Assembly: GCA_013112685.1 (NCBI GenBank) | Contig: JABFGC010000002.1 | Location: 124,001 to 188,000, forward strand | Source: Chloroflexota bacterium | Lineage (GTDB): Bacteria > Chloroflexota > Anaerolineae > Anaerolineales > Villigracilaceae | Length of the DNA stretch: 64,000 nt | Direction of reading: 5' to 3' | Shown: positions 7,539 through 20,353 of the stretch, in pieces | Numbering within the stretch: position 1 is the first letter of the stretch | Layout: each line of letters begins with the position of its first letter | The notes under the pieces: model-generated | The model's database searches: none | Told to the model about the DNA's origin: nothing | What the model saw: only the letters and a program-made list of their open reading frames with translations | Translations under genes and position numbers: made by a program

Positions 7539-8433
7539 GTGAACGTATTGATCTCGGGCGGTTCGGGTTTTCTGGGGAGCGCCCTGACCCGTTCCTTTCT
7601 TGAGGATGAACACAAGGTTTTCGTTCTCACACGCGGCGCGCGCGTCCCTGCCGGGGCTGAAGCGGTGATGTGGGATGGCAGAACCATGAGCGGCTGGGGG
7701 CGGCTCGTCAACGAGATGGATGCGGTGATTCATCTTGCGGGGAAGACGCTCGCCTCCTGGCCCCGGACGAAGGCGACGAAGCAAGCCTTCCCGGATTCCC
7801 GCATCCTTCCCGGACTGGCGCTTGCTCAAGCCATTCGGGAAGCGGCTCGACGCCCAAAGGTTTTCCACCAGAGCTTCCGGCATCAACCACTACGGCTTGC
7901 GCGGCGACCTCGCCGATGAATCCACACCGCCCGGCGGGGATTTCCTCGCGCAGTTGACGGTCAAATGGGAGGATGCCACCAAATCCGTTGAAGAACTGGG
8001 CGTGCGGCGGGTGGTCACCCGCTCGGCGGTTGTGTTGGGAAGGGGCGGCGGTCTGCTCGGCTTGATGGCGTTGCCGGTAAGGATGTTCGTGGGCGGTCCG
8101 CTTGGCTCCGGCAGGCAAGCCATGCCGTGGATTCACATCACGGATTGGGTGCGGGCGGTGCGTCATTTGATCGCGGATGAAAATGCGCGCGGCGCATACA
8201 ACCTGATTGCCCCCACGCAGACATCCAACGCCGAATTCAATAAGATCCTGGCGGGCGTTTTGCATCGTCCATACTGGTTCCCCGCGCCGGCATTTTTATT
8301 AAGGAACGTTTTGGGCGAAATGAGCGTCTTAGTCCTCGAGGGCCGCTTTGCCCAGCCCAAACGGTTGATCAACTCTGGGTTCGTGTTCCAGTTTCCGGGT
8401 CCGCGTGAAGCGCTGACCGATTTGTTCGGTTAA
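7539..8433 (+). CDS. NAD-dependent epimerase, TIGR01777/YfcH family (frameshifted)
   Basis: A Rossmann-fold extended SDR-like protein of about 297 residues once a frameshift is bridged. The GTG start follows AAGGAG by 8 bases and leads into the nucleotide-binding glycine motif SGGSGFLGSAL. Next come VIHLAGKTL and, after the shift, ASGINHYG, the usual Ser/Tyr region of this family, and the C-terminal domain (GREAL-type end PREALTDLFG). One extra base near 7870-7874 (between KVFHQ and ASGINHYG) breaks the frame. The rest of the coding sequence is intact, so I read this as a sequence error rather than a dead gene. The physiological substrate of the family is unknown. Confidence 0.8.
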
Positions 8434-8454
8434 CTCAAAGGAGTAGATAAGTCC

Positions 8455-9129
8455 ATGAAAAAGTATATCGTCTTGTTGCTGGTATTCCTCGCCGCCTGCG
8501 GACCCTCTTCGCAGGAACCGTCGGTGGTGATGCCTGTGTTTTTACCGACCGCCACCGCGTACATTGATCCATCTTATCCCACGGCAGAGGTTGAGGTGGC
8601 GTCGCCGAACCAGACCGCGAGCGGCATCGAGGTGCGGGTGGAGCACGCCTGGATGGAGGGCAAGAACGTGAACGCCGATGTGTGTTATACCCTGCCCGAC
8701 GCATCCGACTGGTCCATCTGGTCGGCGAGCCTCACATACGCCGGGACGGTGTTGCAGGAATACGGCACGACCCTGGTAAGTTTGCAGGAGGCGGCAGATG
8801 GGCAGCCCGGTCTTCGTTGTGATACGCTGACCTTTGTCGTCGCGCCGGACGCCGATTTGACCAACGCAATCATCGAGATCGGCGCCATCGCCGCGCCGCC
8901 CCAGCAGGATGATTATTGCTCGGTCTATATGCCGAAAATCCAGCAAGCCATGCAGGAACGCGGGATCGGCATCGTGCTGGAATGCCTGGACGTGAACGGC
9001 ACGCTGACCATGCAGATCACCAGCCGTCCGCTGGAGATGACCCAGGAGCAGGCGGAGCAGATCGTCTACAGCGACGAGTTTTACACCGTGAAGGGACCAT
9101 GGAGTTTTCCGTTCAATTTGTCCCAGTAG
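8455..9129 (+). CDS. Lipoprotein of unknown function
   Basis: A 224-residue secreted lipoprotein. Residues 1-14 are a typical signal (MKKYIVLLLVFLAA) with Cys15 as the lipidation site (LAAC). A Pro/Thr/Ser-rich linker follows, and then a soluble domain without recognisable catalytic motifs; two Cys pairs in the domain (near VCYTLP, RCDTL, DYCSVY, LECLD) could form disulphides. AAGGAG stands before the ATG. It lies between the epimerase and tyrS and shares no obvious pathway with them. I do not recognise the domain. Confidence 0.8.
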   Translation: MKKYIVLLLVFLAACGPSSQEPSVVMPVFLPTATAYIDPSYPTAEVEVASPNQTASGIEVRVEHAWMEGKNVNADVCYTLPDASDWSIWSASLTYAGTVLQEYGTTLVSLQEAADGQPGLRCDTLTFVVAPDADLTNAIIEIGAIAAPPQQDDYCSVYMPKIQQAMQERGIGIVLECLDVNGTLTMQITSRPLEMTQEQAEQIVYSDEFYTVKGPWSFPFNLSQ

Positions 9130-9146
9130 GGTTCTTGTTGTATAAT
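9118..9146 (+). promoter_or_regulatory. Promoter of the tyrS leader
   Basis: TTGTCC (9118-9123), a 17-base spacer and a perfect TATAAT (9141-9146). The -10 box ends exactly six bases before the ATG of the leader peptide at 9153, so the transcript would start at or next to that codon. The -35 box overlaps the end of the lipoprotein gene. Confidence 0.75.
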
Positions 9147-9152
9147 AGCCGC

Positions 9153-9203
9153 ATGTCCGGCAAGTCGTTCGCTCGTTTCTATTATTACCGCGTCCATCCA
9201 TAA
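9153..9203 (+). CDS. Putative tyrosine leader peptide (MSGKSFARFYYYRVHP)
   Basis: A 16-residue reading frame, ATG to TAA, with three consecutive tyrosine codons (TAT 9180, TAT 9183, TAC 9186). It lies 123 bases before tyrS, between a strong promoter and a terminator hairpin. The position fits the classical leader peptide of ribosome-mediated attenuation: when charged tRNA-Tyr is scarce, a ribosome would stall at the Tyr codons and cover bases up to about 9200. No Shine-Dalgarno exists; translation would be leaderless. This is read from sequence only; such peptides are known for other synthetases (for example pheST) but I know of no described case for tyrS here. Confidence 0.62.
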   Translation: MSGKSFARFYYYRVHP

Positions 9204-9255
9204 GCCTTTGCGATGGTGTGAATTGAACGCGCCCCATCATCGCGGGCGCGTTTTT
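9189..9255 (+). promoter_or_regulatory. Attenuator with alternative pairings ahead of tyrS
   Basis: The terminator is a perfect 9-base stem (9226-9234 with 9244-9252), with loop CATCATCGC and a run of five T (9251-9255). A preceding segment GCGATGGTG (9210-9218) is complementary over 9 bases (one G-U) to that whole loop, so it can compete with the stem. A still earlier segment CCATC (9194-9198), at the end of the leader peptide, can pair with GATGG (9212-9216). This gives a 1:2, 2:3, 3:4 arrangement in which a ribosome stalled on the Tyr codons frees segment 2. ACCGCG at 9187-9192 resembles part of a T-box, but the TGGN core is missing. Confidence 0.55.
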
Positions 9256-9326
9256 GTTTCCGGCTCTGGAGCGACCGGAGACGAACAGCGGCGAGTTGCG
9301 AGATCATTTTTCCGCAGGGAGAACTT

Positions 9327-10538
9327 ATGAACATTGACGAACAGGTTGAATTGTTGATGCAAGGCACCGACTATGGCGACGAGGAGTTGCAGAAAGCCAT
9401 GGCGGCGGAACTGCGCGAGCGCCTGCTGACGGCGCAAAAAGAAAATCGCCCCCTAAGGGTCTACTGCGGCTACGATCCCACGTCCACCGACCTGCATTTG
9501 GGTCACACCATTTCCATGCAGAAACTGCGCCAGTTTCAGGATTTGGGTCATGACGTGACTTTCCTGATCGGCAGTTACACCGCGCTGGTGGGCGACCCTT
9601 CGGATAAGAACCGGGCGCGTCCGGTCCTGACCGAGGAGCAGGTCAACGAAAATGCCCGCACCTACGCCGAACAAGCCTTCCGCGTGCTGGACCGCGAGAA
9701 GACGAGAATCCGCTACAACGGCGAGTGGCTGTCGAAGTTAACGCTGGTGGATTTGATCCGCCTCGGTCAGAACTTTACCGTCCAGCAGTTTTTGGCGCGC
9801 GAGAACTTTGCCAAACGCCTCGAAAAGGGCGAGCCGATATTCCTCCACGAGACCTTCTATGCGCTGATGCAGGGATACGACGCCGTTGCCATGCAGACCG
9901 ACGTGCAAGTGGGCGGCTCGGACCAGTTGTTCAACATCATCGTGGCGGGACGCAAATTGCAGGAAGCGCTTGGGCAGAAGCCGCTGGTGGGCATCATCAC
10001 GGGCATCCTGCCGGGGACGGACGGCGTGCAGAGAATGTCCAAGTCCACAGGCAATATCGTGCCGATCAACACCGGCGCGGACGATATGTTCGGCAAGTTG
10101 ATGTCCGTTCCGGATTCGGCGATGGGCATTTACATGCGCTTGGTCACGCGTTGGAATCCGCACGAGATTGCGAAGATCGAAGCCGATGTAGACTCCGGCG
10201 CGCTTCATCCGCGCGACGCGAAGATGGCGATGGCAAAGGAGATTACCGGCATCTTCTATGGCGATGTTGAAGCCGCCGCCGCGCAGGAACAGTTCGTCAA
10301 GATGTTCCAGCAGAAGGAAGTCCCGGATGAGATGCCCGAATACGAACTGCAAGCCGGTCAAACGGTGGTGGATGTAATCCTCGCCGCGAAACTGGCGGAG
10401 AGCAAGAGCAAGGCGCGCGCGTTGATTGACCAAAAGGGCGTTCGGTTGGATGGGGTCGCGCTCGAGCGCGGGGACGCTCCCTTCCCGCATCCCGGCGTGC
10501 TTCAAGTGGGCAAACGCCGGTTTGTGCGCGTGACGTAG
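9327..10538 (+). CDS. tyrS: Tyrosyl-tRNA synthetase
   Basis: A 403-residue class I aminoacyl-tRNA synthetase that charges tRNA-Tyr. The HIGH-type motif is HLGH at residues 57-60 and the KMSKS-type motif is RMSKS near residue 237. The Tyr-binding segments QGYDAVAMQTDVQVGGSDQ are present, and a C-terminal S4 RNA-binding domain (about 340-400) ends the protein. GGGAGAA precedes the ATG. Expression is probably controlled by the leader at 9153-9255. A bidirectional terminator separates it from the convergent HD-GYP gene. Confidence 0.97.
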   Translation: MNIDEQVELLMQGTDYGDEELQKAMAAELRERLLTAQKENRPLRVYCGYDPTSTDLHLGHTISMQKLRQFQDLGHDVTFLIGSYTALVGDPSDKNRARPVLTEEQVNENARTYAEQAFRVLDREKTRIRYNGEWLSKLTLVDLIRLGQNFTVQQFLARENFAKRLEKGEPIFLHETFYALMQGYDAVAMQTDVQVGGSDQLFNIIVAGRKLQEALGQKPLVGIITGILPGTDGVQRMSKSTGNIVPINTGADDMFGKLMSVPDSAMGIYMRLVTRWNPHEIAKIEADVDSGALHPRDAKMAMAKEITGIFYGDVEAAAAQEQFVKMFQQKEVPDEMPEYELQAGQTVVDVILAAKLAESKSKARALIDQKGVRLDGVALERGDAPFPHPGVLQVGKRRFVRVT

Positions 10539-10548
10539 CGCGGATATG

Positions 10549-10580
10549 AAAAGAAGCGGTGAGTTTTCACCGCTTCTTTT
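10549..10580. terminator. Bidirectional terminator between tyrS and the HD-GYP gene
   Basis: A perfect 14-base stem (10549-10562 with 10567-10580) with a 4-base loop and A/T-rich ends. It ends tyrS on the plus strand; the stop codon of the convergent HD-GYP gene lies inside its right arm. Confidence 0.88.
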
Positions 10581-13500
10581 TGTTCTGGCTGCTTTTCCGT
10601 TTTTGCCGGACTGCTTCCGGTTGATTTGTGTCGGGGAAATTCGAGCGGATAAATTTGGGGTCGTTCGCCAGCATTTTTTGGAACGTTTCCACCACGCGCG
10701 GATCGAATTGTTTGCCGGAGAGATCGTTGATGTACTTCACCACTTCTTCCTCGTCCCAGGCTTTCCGGTAGGGTCGGTCTGAGAGCAGGGCGTCCCACAC
10801 GTCCACGACGGCGAAGATGCGGGCGGAGAGGGGAATCTCCTCGCCTTTCAGCCCGCGTGGATAGCCGCTGCCGTCCCACCATTCGTGATGGCAGTAGGCA
10901 ATGTCCAGGGCGGGGCGCAGGTAGGGGATGGGGGAGAGCAGGTCGTAGGCATACTGCGGATGTTTCTGCATTTCGATCCTCTCCCCCTCGGTGAGGGGAC
11001 CGGGTTTGTGGAGGATGCTGTCTGGCACGCCCATTTTGCCGATGTCGTGGAGCAGGGTTCCGCGGCGGATGTGAATCAATTCGGCTTCGGGAATGCCCAT
11101 TTGCCGCGCCAGCTCCACGGTCAGGTTGGTGACGCGCCGGGTGTGTCCCTGGGTTTCCTTATCCCGCAGTTCAAGGGCTTTTCCCCAGCCTTCCAGGGTT
11201 GTATCGTACGCGAGCGAAAGTTCCTGGTTGGTCCGCTGCAGGTTTTCGAATAACTGGGTATTGTCAATCGCAATGGCGGCTTGCCCTGCAAGGGTCTGGA
11301 TGAAATCCAGCCAGTCGGATGTGGGGGTGAACGGCGTTCTGAAATAGGTTTCCAATATCCCGCGCGCGGCTCCTTTTATGAACAAAGGCACAGCATAGTA
11401 GCTGACAAATTTTTCGATGGAATAAGGGTCGGAGTGTTCGATGGGTTTTTCCTGGCTCAGGTCTTTTATGTAGACCGGTTTGCGGGTCAACAGTATCTGA
11501 CCCATGACGCCGTCACCGATGCTTACGGACGCATAGGGGGTTTCGCGGTTGTGGAATCCCTTCCTGGCGTAGTAATCCATCATCTGGCTTTCGGGGTTGA
11601 AGACCAGGATGGCGGCGGCGCTGACGCCCATCTTTGAGATCAGATGTTCGGTGATGATGTTCAGCGTGATCCGCAGGTCGAGGCTGGATGAAATGGCTGT
11701 GTCCATTTCGCGCAGGGTGGTGAGACGCCGGATCTGTTCCTCGCTTCTTTCGTACAACGTGGAGCGGTAGATGGCGTTCCCGGCGATTTCTGCAATGGTG
11801 GTGATCAGCCTTTGGTAGTGCGCCTCGAACGTCCTCGGCGCCTGGATGCCCACCACAAGCACGCCGATGGTCTCTGAAGTCGTTTGAATGGGCACGGCAA
11901 GCGCCCCCCAGCCGGGACCCATGAACTCCCTGTTTTGAGGAAGGGCATCCGGGTCGCTGCTGAAATCCTGGCTGAAGTGGGGTTTTCCGCTTACAAAGAC
12001 AGTTCCGATGATACCCTCGCCCGGTTCGAAGATTGGTTTGGGTATATCCGCCAGTTTCCCGTCAGCCGCCTGGGGGATGAGGACGTGTTTGTTGGGGTCG
12101 AAGATCCAAAAAGCGGTTGCCTGCGTTCCGATGATGTTTTTGATCTCGTTCAGCAGAATGGGAAGCATTTCCTGCGTGTCGCGCGCCGCCCGAAGCGCAA
12201 AGGAGATGCGGCTTACCATTTCGAGTTCTTCGAGTCGCTGCCTGGTCTCTGTATACAACCGGACATTTTCAATGGATGTGGCGGCTTGTTGCGCAAAGGT
12301 CTGCGCCGCAATGGCATCGCTCTGGGTGTAGACATGCGGCATGTAACTGTCTATCGTCAGGAAACCGATCACTTGTCCGCGGGAAATGAGCGGGACGCCC
12401 ATCCATCCGCGGACGTGCTGCGAGTCGCCCCATTTTTCGAAGCGCGGGTCGGACCAGCAATCTTCGATGATCAGCGCCTGTCCCGTCTCCATCATGATCT
12501 GGCAGAGTTCGTTATTCAATGGATAGATGTGTTCCAGCGCCAGTTCGGGCTTGGACAATCCGTTTTGGGCGGTCAGTTTGAGATGATCCCCTTCGATTTC
12601 CAAAATCGAAGCGCTGTCGTAAGGGATGATCCTGGAAAGCCATTCGAAAATGGATTTGTGCAGGGTGGGCAGGTCGAGCACGTTGGTCAGCGCGGTGGAT
12701 GCCTGCCGGACGGTTTCGGCGGTCTCGCGTCGTTTCTTCTCCAGCTCGAAGAGCCGGACTCGTTCGATGGCGGTCGCCGCCTGGTTGGCGAACGTCTGAA
12801 TTAGTGCGGCGTGTTCCCCCGTGAAGGCGCCCGGCGTGCGGCTGTCGAGATTGATATAGCCGATCAGGGTATCCTGGGCGAACATGGCAATTGCCATCCA
12901 GCCGCGGATGTATCCGCTGCCGGGCCACTTTTCGAAGTTGTCATCCTTCTGGGCGTCTTCGACGATCAGCGGCTTGCGGCTTTTTTCGATAGTCTCCCAT
13001 TTTCCGCTGATCGGGAATTCCTGTCCAATGTAAAATTCCTGCGGCAGATTCCGATGCGCAACGATCCGAATCGAATTTTCGAGTCTCCTTATGATGGACG
13101 CGCTGTCGTAGGCGACGAGTTCGTAAAGCCAGTCGAGAATTTTTTCGAAAAGATCGTTTGGATCCAGCAGGTTTGCAAGCGAGGATGTGGCGCGGCTGAG
13201 GGTCTCGGCTTCTTTCCGCCGGCGCTGTTCAAGATCGAACAGCCGGGCGTTCTCGATGGCGATCGCCGCCTGGTTGGCAAACGTCTGAACAATGGCGGCA
13301 TGCTCGATATTGAAAAAATCCGGGGTGCGGCTGTCCACATTCAGGAAACCGATCAACTTATCCTGGGCGAGAAGCGGGATCCCCATCCAGCTTCTGATGT
13401 AGTTCGTCTGCTCGAATTTGATAAAGCGTTTATCCTCGCGGACATCGGGAATGAAGATTGGCTGCCGGAACGCTTCTTCGCCGCCCCACTTGTTCGGGTC

Positions 13501-15729
13501 GAAGGGATATTGATATCCGATCAGTTCCTTCGGGACGTTCTTTCCCGCAACGATCTCGACGGTTCCCTGGTGGAACATCTCGATCGAAGCGCTGTCGAAC
13601 TTGATCATTTTCTCGAGGAGCATGAATATTTTCTCGAAAAGCCTTCCCGTGTCGAAATAGGAGGTCAATTCCATGGTTGCTTCGCGGAGGATTTCGGACT
13701 GTTCGAACCGCTTCCTCTCCAACTTGAGCAGTTGAAGACGTTCCATGGTATTTGCCATTCCCCCGGCAAGGGTGTTGAGGAGCCGCTCCTCCCGTTCCGT
13801 GAAGGCGTTCAGCGAGCTGCTTTCCACATTCAAGACGCCGTAAACTTTCAAGCCGCTGATGATTGGCACACAAAGCTGGGAGCGCGTATCTTTCGATATT
13901 TCAAAATAGGATGGATCGCGGGATACGTCGCCGATGCGGATGGACCGCCTGCCCGCCGCGACTTTTCCATAAATCCCCTGCGCGACCGGCAGGCTTTCGA
14001 ACATGCTTTGCATATCCATGCCGCGATAAGAAGGATGCGGGATCAATTTGTCGCGGTTCTCGCTGATCAGCAATACGCCGCAATTGCTGCATTGCAGGCT
14101 GTCGTCAATGATTTCCGTGATCTGCTCGATCAGTTCGTCGGTATTCCTGGCGGCGGATTCGGTCATGGCGGCGTCATGAAGGACGCTCAACTCCTGGAGT
14201 TGTTGTCTTAATGCTTCCTCGTATTGCTTGCGGGCGGTGATGTCCTGCGCAACCGCGATGATCACTTCCTGACCAAAATAGGTCCCTTTAAAAAGACGCA
14301 CGTCCTTCGGGAAAACCTCGCCGTTACTGCGAACACCCCAGAATTCGAATTCCTGCGCCTCGCCCTCGAACGCCTTGTGAATCGACGCCGCAATCTTCTG
14401 CATGTCGTTTTTGCCGGGGGCGCTCAGGAATTCCGGCGTTTTCCCCGTAAAGTATTCCTTGGGATACCCGTACATCTGGGCTGCGCCGTCGTTTACGTCC
14501 AGGAAACGCCCCTCCCTGTCCTGGATGTAGATTGCGTCGCGTACTGTATTGAACAACCCGCGGTAACTCGTTTCACTTTCCAGCAGAGCCTCGACGAATT
14601 GTTTTCGTTCGATTGCCAGCCCAAGCGTGCGGGCAGCGGCGTGCAGGGCTTCGACTTCCGAATCGGTCCATTCGCGTTCGGTCACACAATCGTCGAATCC
14701 GATGAACCCCCATAAGTCGTTCCCGGATTGAATGGGAATGCACACCAACGAACGAATATCCTGACTTTGCAACAGAGCCTGTTCTTCGGCTGGAAAGTCC
14801 CTTGTGCGCCCCCTCACCGGCAGTCCCTGTTTGAAAAGCCCAGCCCAGCGCGCAAACCCGATCTCCTCCGGGTTGACCTGCTGCAAGAGTGGGTTGGAAA
14901 TCTGCGCCGTTATGTCCTTGTTGCACCATTCGTAGAGTTGGGAGAACGTTTCCGTCCCTGAAGCGAATTTCCTTTTAAATATATACACACGGCTTGCTTC
15001 GGTTGCCAGCCCAAGCCTTTCGAGGACCTGTTCGGCGCTGTACTCCCAATTGGTGGTCTTCAAGAATTGCTCGGCGGAATAGCCGACCGCCTTGAGGATC
15101 GCATCGCGGCGGAGGAGGGCATCCTCCACCTTTTTCTGTTCCGTAACATCCAACAGGATGCCCTGCCAGAAGCGGGGAACGCCGTCCTTGTCCCTGACGA
15201 GCGAGGCGTTCTCTTTTATCCAAACATAGTGCCCGTCCCGGTGGTGCAGCCTGTACTCAATACGGAACGGCTCGCCGGTTTCGTTCGTACGAACATCCTC
15301 CGCCAGCACACGTTCCTTGTCGTCCGGGTGAAGCGAATTCTCCCAGAGGTTGGTCCCCATCACCCATTCCTCTGGTGTGTATCCGAGTAAATCCAACAGC
15401 CGCGGACTCATGTATTGGGAAACCTGGGGATTATCGAACCTGTCCATGAATACGACCCCCGGCAGTCCTTCCACCAGCATCCGGTATTGTTCGGCGGCTT
15501 TATTTTCCGATTGTGACTTGTTCTTTTCGTTTGCGGCTAGTACAAAGAAGATCAGGAGCGCCGTTGCGGTGATGAAAAACCACTCTTTATACGTTTGGAT
15601 GACCGTCGACTCTTCTGAATTGAAATATGCAAATACCGGGATTTTGTCCGAAAACAAAATCCACAGCCCCCCGACGAAGAAGTAAACAAGGGAGACGCTT
15701 GCGGCAAAGGCGGCATTTTTTTTATTCAT
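10567..15729 (-). CDS. PAS/multi-GAF/HD-GYP signalling protein, 1720 residues
   Basis: A very long membrane-anchored sensor. N to C: two transmembrane helices (about 8-28 and 50-67), a PAS/PAC domain (about 85-205), a GAF domain, a second PAS (about 390-510), then five or more consecutive GAF domains, and a C-terminal HD-GYP phosphodiesterase domain (about 1530-1690). The HD pair is His1561-Asp1562 (LLHDIGK), the second metal motif is HHEWWDGSGYP (1614-1624, GYP intact), so cyclic di-GMP hydrolysis is likely. Three middle GAF domains share near-identical segments (RGWM, VDSRTP, QTFANQAA), showing internal duplication. It has no receiver or kinase domain. TATAAT at 15761-15756 (minus) is a candidate -10 box. 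Confidence 0.9.
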   Translation of the reverse strand: MNKKNAAFAASVSLVYFFVGGLWILFSDKIPVFAYFNSEESTVIQTYKEWFFITATALLIFFVLAANEKNKSQSENKAAEQYRMLVEGLPGVVFMDRFDNPQVSQYMSPRLLDLLGYTPEEWVMGTNLWENSLHPDDKERVLAEDVRTNETGEPFRIEYRLHHRDGHYVWIKENASLVRDKDGVPRFWQGILLDVTEQKKVEDALLRRDAILKAVGYSAEQFLKTTNWEYSAEQVLERLGLATEASRVYIFKRKFASGTETFSQLYEWCNKDITAQISNPLLQQVNPEEIGFARWAGLFKQGLPVRGRTRDFPAEEQALLQSQDIRSLVCIPIQSGNDLWGFIGFDDCVTEREWTDSEVEALHAAARTLGLAIERKQFVEALLESETSYRGLFNTVRDAIYIQDREGRFLDVNDGAAQMYGYPKEYFTGKTPEFLSAPGKNDMQKIAASIHKAFEGEAQEFEFWGVRSNGEVFPKDVRLFKGTYFGQEVIIAVAQDITARKQYEEALRQQLQELSVLHDAAMTESAARNTDELIEQITEIIDDSLQCSNCGVLLISENRDKLIPHPSYRGMDMQSMFESLPVAQGIYGKVAAGRRSIRIGDVSRDPSYFEISKDTRSQLCVPIISGLKVYGVLNVESSSLNAFTEREERLLNTLAGGMANTMERLQLLKLERKRFEQSEILREATMELTSYFDTGRLFEKIFMLLEKMIKFDSASIEMFHQGTVEIVAGKNVPKELIGYQYPFDPNKWGGEEAFRQPIFIPDVREDKRFIKFEQTNYIRSWMGIPLLAQDKLIGFLNVDSRTPDFFNIEHAAIVQTFANQAAIAIENARLFDLEQRRRKEAETLSRATSSLANLLDPNDLFEKILDWLYELVAYDSASIIRRLENSIRIVAHRNLPQEFYIGQEFPISGKWETIEKSRKPLIVEDAQKDDNFEKWPGSGYIRGWMAIAMFAQDTLIGYINLDSRTPGAFTGEHAALIQTFANQAATAIERVRLFELEKKRRETAETVRQASTALTNVLDLPTLHKSIFEWLSRIIPYDSASILEIEGDHLKLTAQNGLSKPELALEHIYPLNNELCQIMMETGQALIIEDCWSDPRFEKWGDSQHVRGWMGVPLISRGQVIGFLTIDSYMPHVYTQSDAIAAQTFAQQAATSIENVRLYTETRQRLEELEMVSRISFALRAARDTQEMLPILLNEIKNIIGTQATAFWIFDPNKHVLIPQAADGKLADIPKPIFEPGEGIIGTVFVSGKPHFSQDFSSDPDALPQNREFMGPGWGALAVPIQTTSETIGVLVVGIQAPRTFEAHYQRLITTIAEIAGNAIYRSTLYERSEEQIRRLTTLREMDTAISSSLDLRITLNIITEHLISKMGVSAAAILVFNPESQMMDYYARKGFHNRETPYASVSIGDGVMGQILLTRKPVYIKDLSQEKPIEHSDPYSIEKFVSYYAVPLFIKGAARGILETYFRTPFTPTSDWLDFIQTLAGQAAIAIDNTQLFENLQRTNQELSLAYDTTLEGWGKALELRDKETQGHTRRVTNLTVELARQMGIPEAELIHIRRGTLLHDIGKMGVPDSILHKPGPLTEGERIEMQKHPQYAYDLLSPIPYLRPALDIAYCHHEWWDGSGYPRGLKGEEIPLSARIFAVVDVWDALLSDRPYRKAWDEEEVVKYINDLSGKQFDPRVVETFQKMLANDPKFIRSNFPDTNQPEAVRQKRKSSQNKKKR

Positions 15730-15848
15730 AAAGCGAGAAGATAGTTTCCTGTTTCATTATAGGCTGTTTTGATGAAAAATTCATGGCAATTCAGTTGTAT
15801 TAATTCCGCGGCGGGAGAATGGATTTTTGAACGGGATGGGAAAATAAA

Positions 15849-15876
15849 AAAGCGAGTCCGAGAGCGGACTCGCTTT
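15849..15876 (-). terminator. Terminator of the tRNA cluster
   Basis: A perfect 12-base stem (15849-15860 with 15865-15876) and a 4-base loop, followed on the minus strand by a T-rich run. It stands three bases after the encoded CCA of tRNA-Cys. Confidence 0.88.
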
Positions 15877-15878
15877 GC

Positions 15879-15953
15879 TGGAGGCGTCGACGGGATTTGA
15901 ACCCGTGAATGAGGGTTTTGCAGACCCTTGCCTTACCACTTGGCCACGACGCC
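15879..15953 (-). tRNA. tRNA-Cys (GCA)
   Basis: A cloverleaf with acceptor GGCGTCG/CGACGCC, anticodon loop CTGCAAA (anticodon GCA), T-arm GGGTTCAAATCCC, discriminator T and an encoded CCA end. It is the third tRNA of a minus-strand cluster (Phe, Gly, Cys). Confidence 0.95.
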
Positions 15954-16011
15954 ATATAAACAAAAGGATTGCCGACCGATTTCCATTCCAATCTGCAATC
16001 CTCCGTGTTTG

Positions 16012-16083
<72 letters not shown>

Positions 16084-16112
16084 AGATGACGACCTTCTTA
16101 CTTGGCCGAGAG

Positions 16113-16185
16113 TGCCGAGACCCAGGATCGAACTGGGGACACCGCGATTTTCAGTCGCGTGCTCTACCAACTGAGCTATCTCGGC
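16113..16185 (-). tRNA. tRNA-Phe (GAA)
   Basis: A 73-base cloverleaf with acceptor GCCGAGA/TCTCGGC, anticodon loop CTGAAAA (anticodon GAA), T-arm CCCAGTTCGATCCTGGG and discriminator A; CCA is not encoded. A second copy of the 3' acceptor strand (TCTCGGC, followed by CA) lies three bases downstream (16104-16110) and could also pair with the 5' end. Confidence 0.95.
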
Positions 16186-16215
16186 CAAATGGTATTTTAT
16201 TGTTAAGCGCCGGTG

Positions 16216-16244
16216 ATTTTACACGCACTTATATAGATTGTCAA
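16216..16244 (-). promoter_or_regulatory. Promoter of the tRNA cluster
   Basis: On the minus strand TTGACA (16244-16239), a 17-base spacer and TAAAAT (16221-16216) lie 30 bases before the 5' end of tRNA-Phe. It is divergent from the rpoB promoter. Confidence 0.8.
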
Positions 16245-16293
16245 GAAATGCGCCGAGTTGTTATTTATCCAGCAATCAAACCGCACATTTTTC

Positions 16294-16322
16294 TTGACTT
16301 TTTATCTTCAGTTCGATATAAT
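16294..16322 (+). promoter_or_regulatory. Promoter of rpoB
   Basis: TTGACT (16294-16299), a 17-base spacer and TATAAT (16317-16322), about 70 bases before the rpoB ATG. It is one of the strongest promoters in the window by sequence. Confidence 0.85.
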
Positions 16323-16392
16323 TTTAGGTCGCTGTCCATCGGGACAGTTTAAGTTGTTTATGAACCTGCCAAAAATAAACCAGGAGAGAAGA

Positions 16393-20292
<3,900 letters not shown>

Positions 20293-20301
20293 CATTTCCT
20301 A

Positions 20302-20330
20302 TTGACTTGATTAACACAGCATGATAAAAT
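20302..20330 (+). promoter_or_regulatory. Promoter of the rpsL-rpsG-fusA-tuf transcript
   Basis: TTGACT (20302-20307), a 17-base spacer and TAAAAT (20325-20330). It begins 10 bases after the rpoB stop and leaves a leader of about 150 bases before rpsL. Confidence 0.8.
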
Positions 20331-20353
20331 GTCATGCCTTTGTTAAGGAAATG

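Noticed and set aside
9153..9255. T-box riboswitch for tyrS
   Set aside because: ACCGCG at 9187-9192 matches part of the T-box, but the TGGN core before it is absent. The promoter lies only about 45 bases upstream, leaving no room for stem I and the specifier loop.
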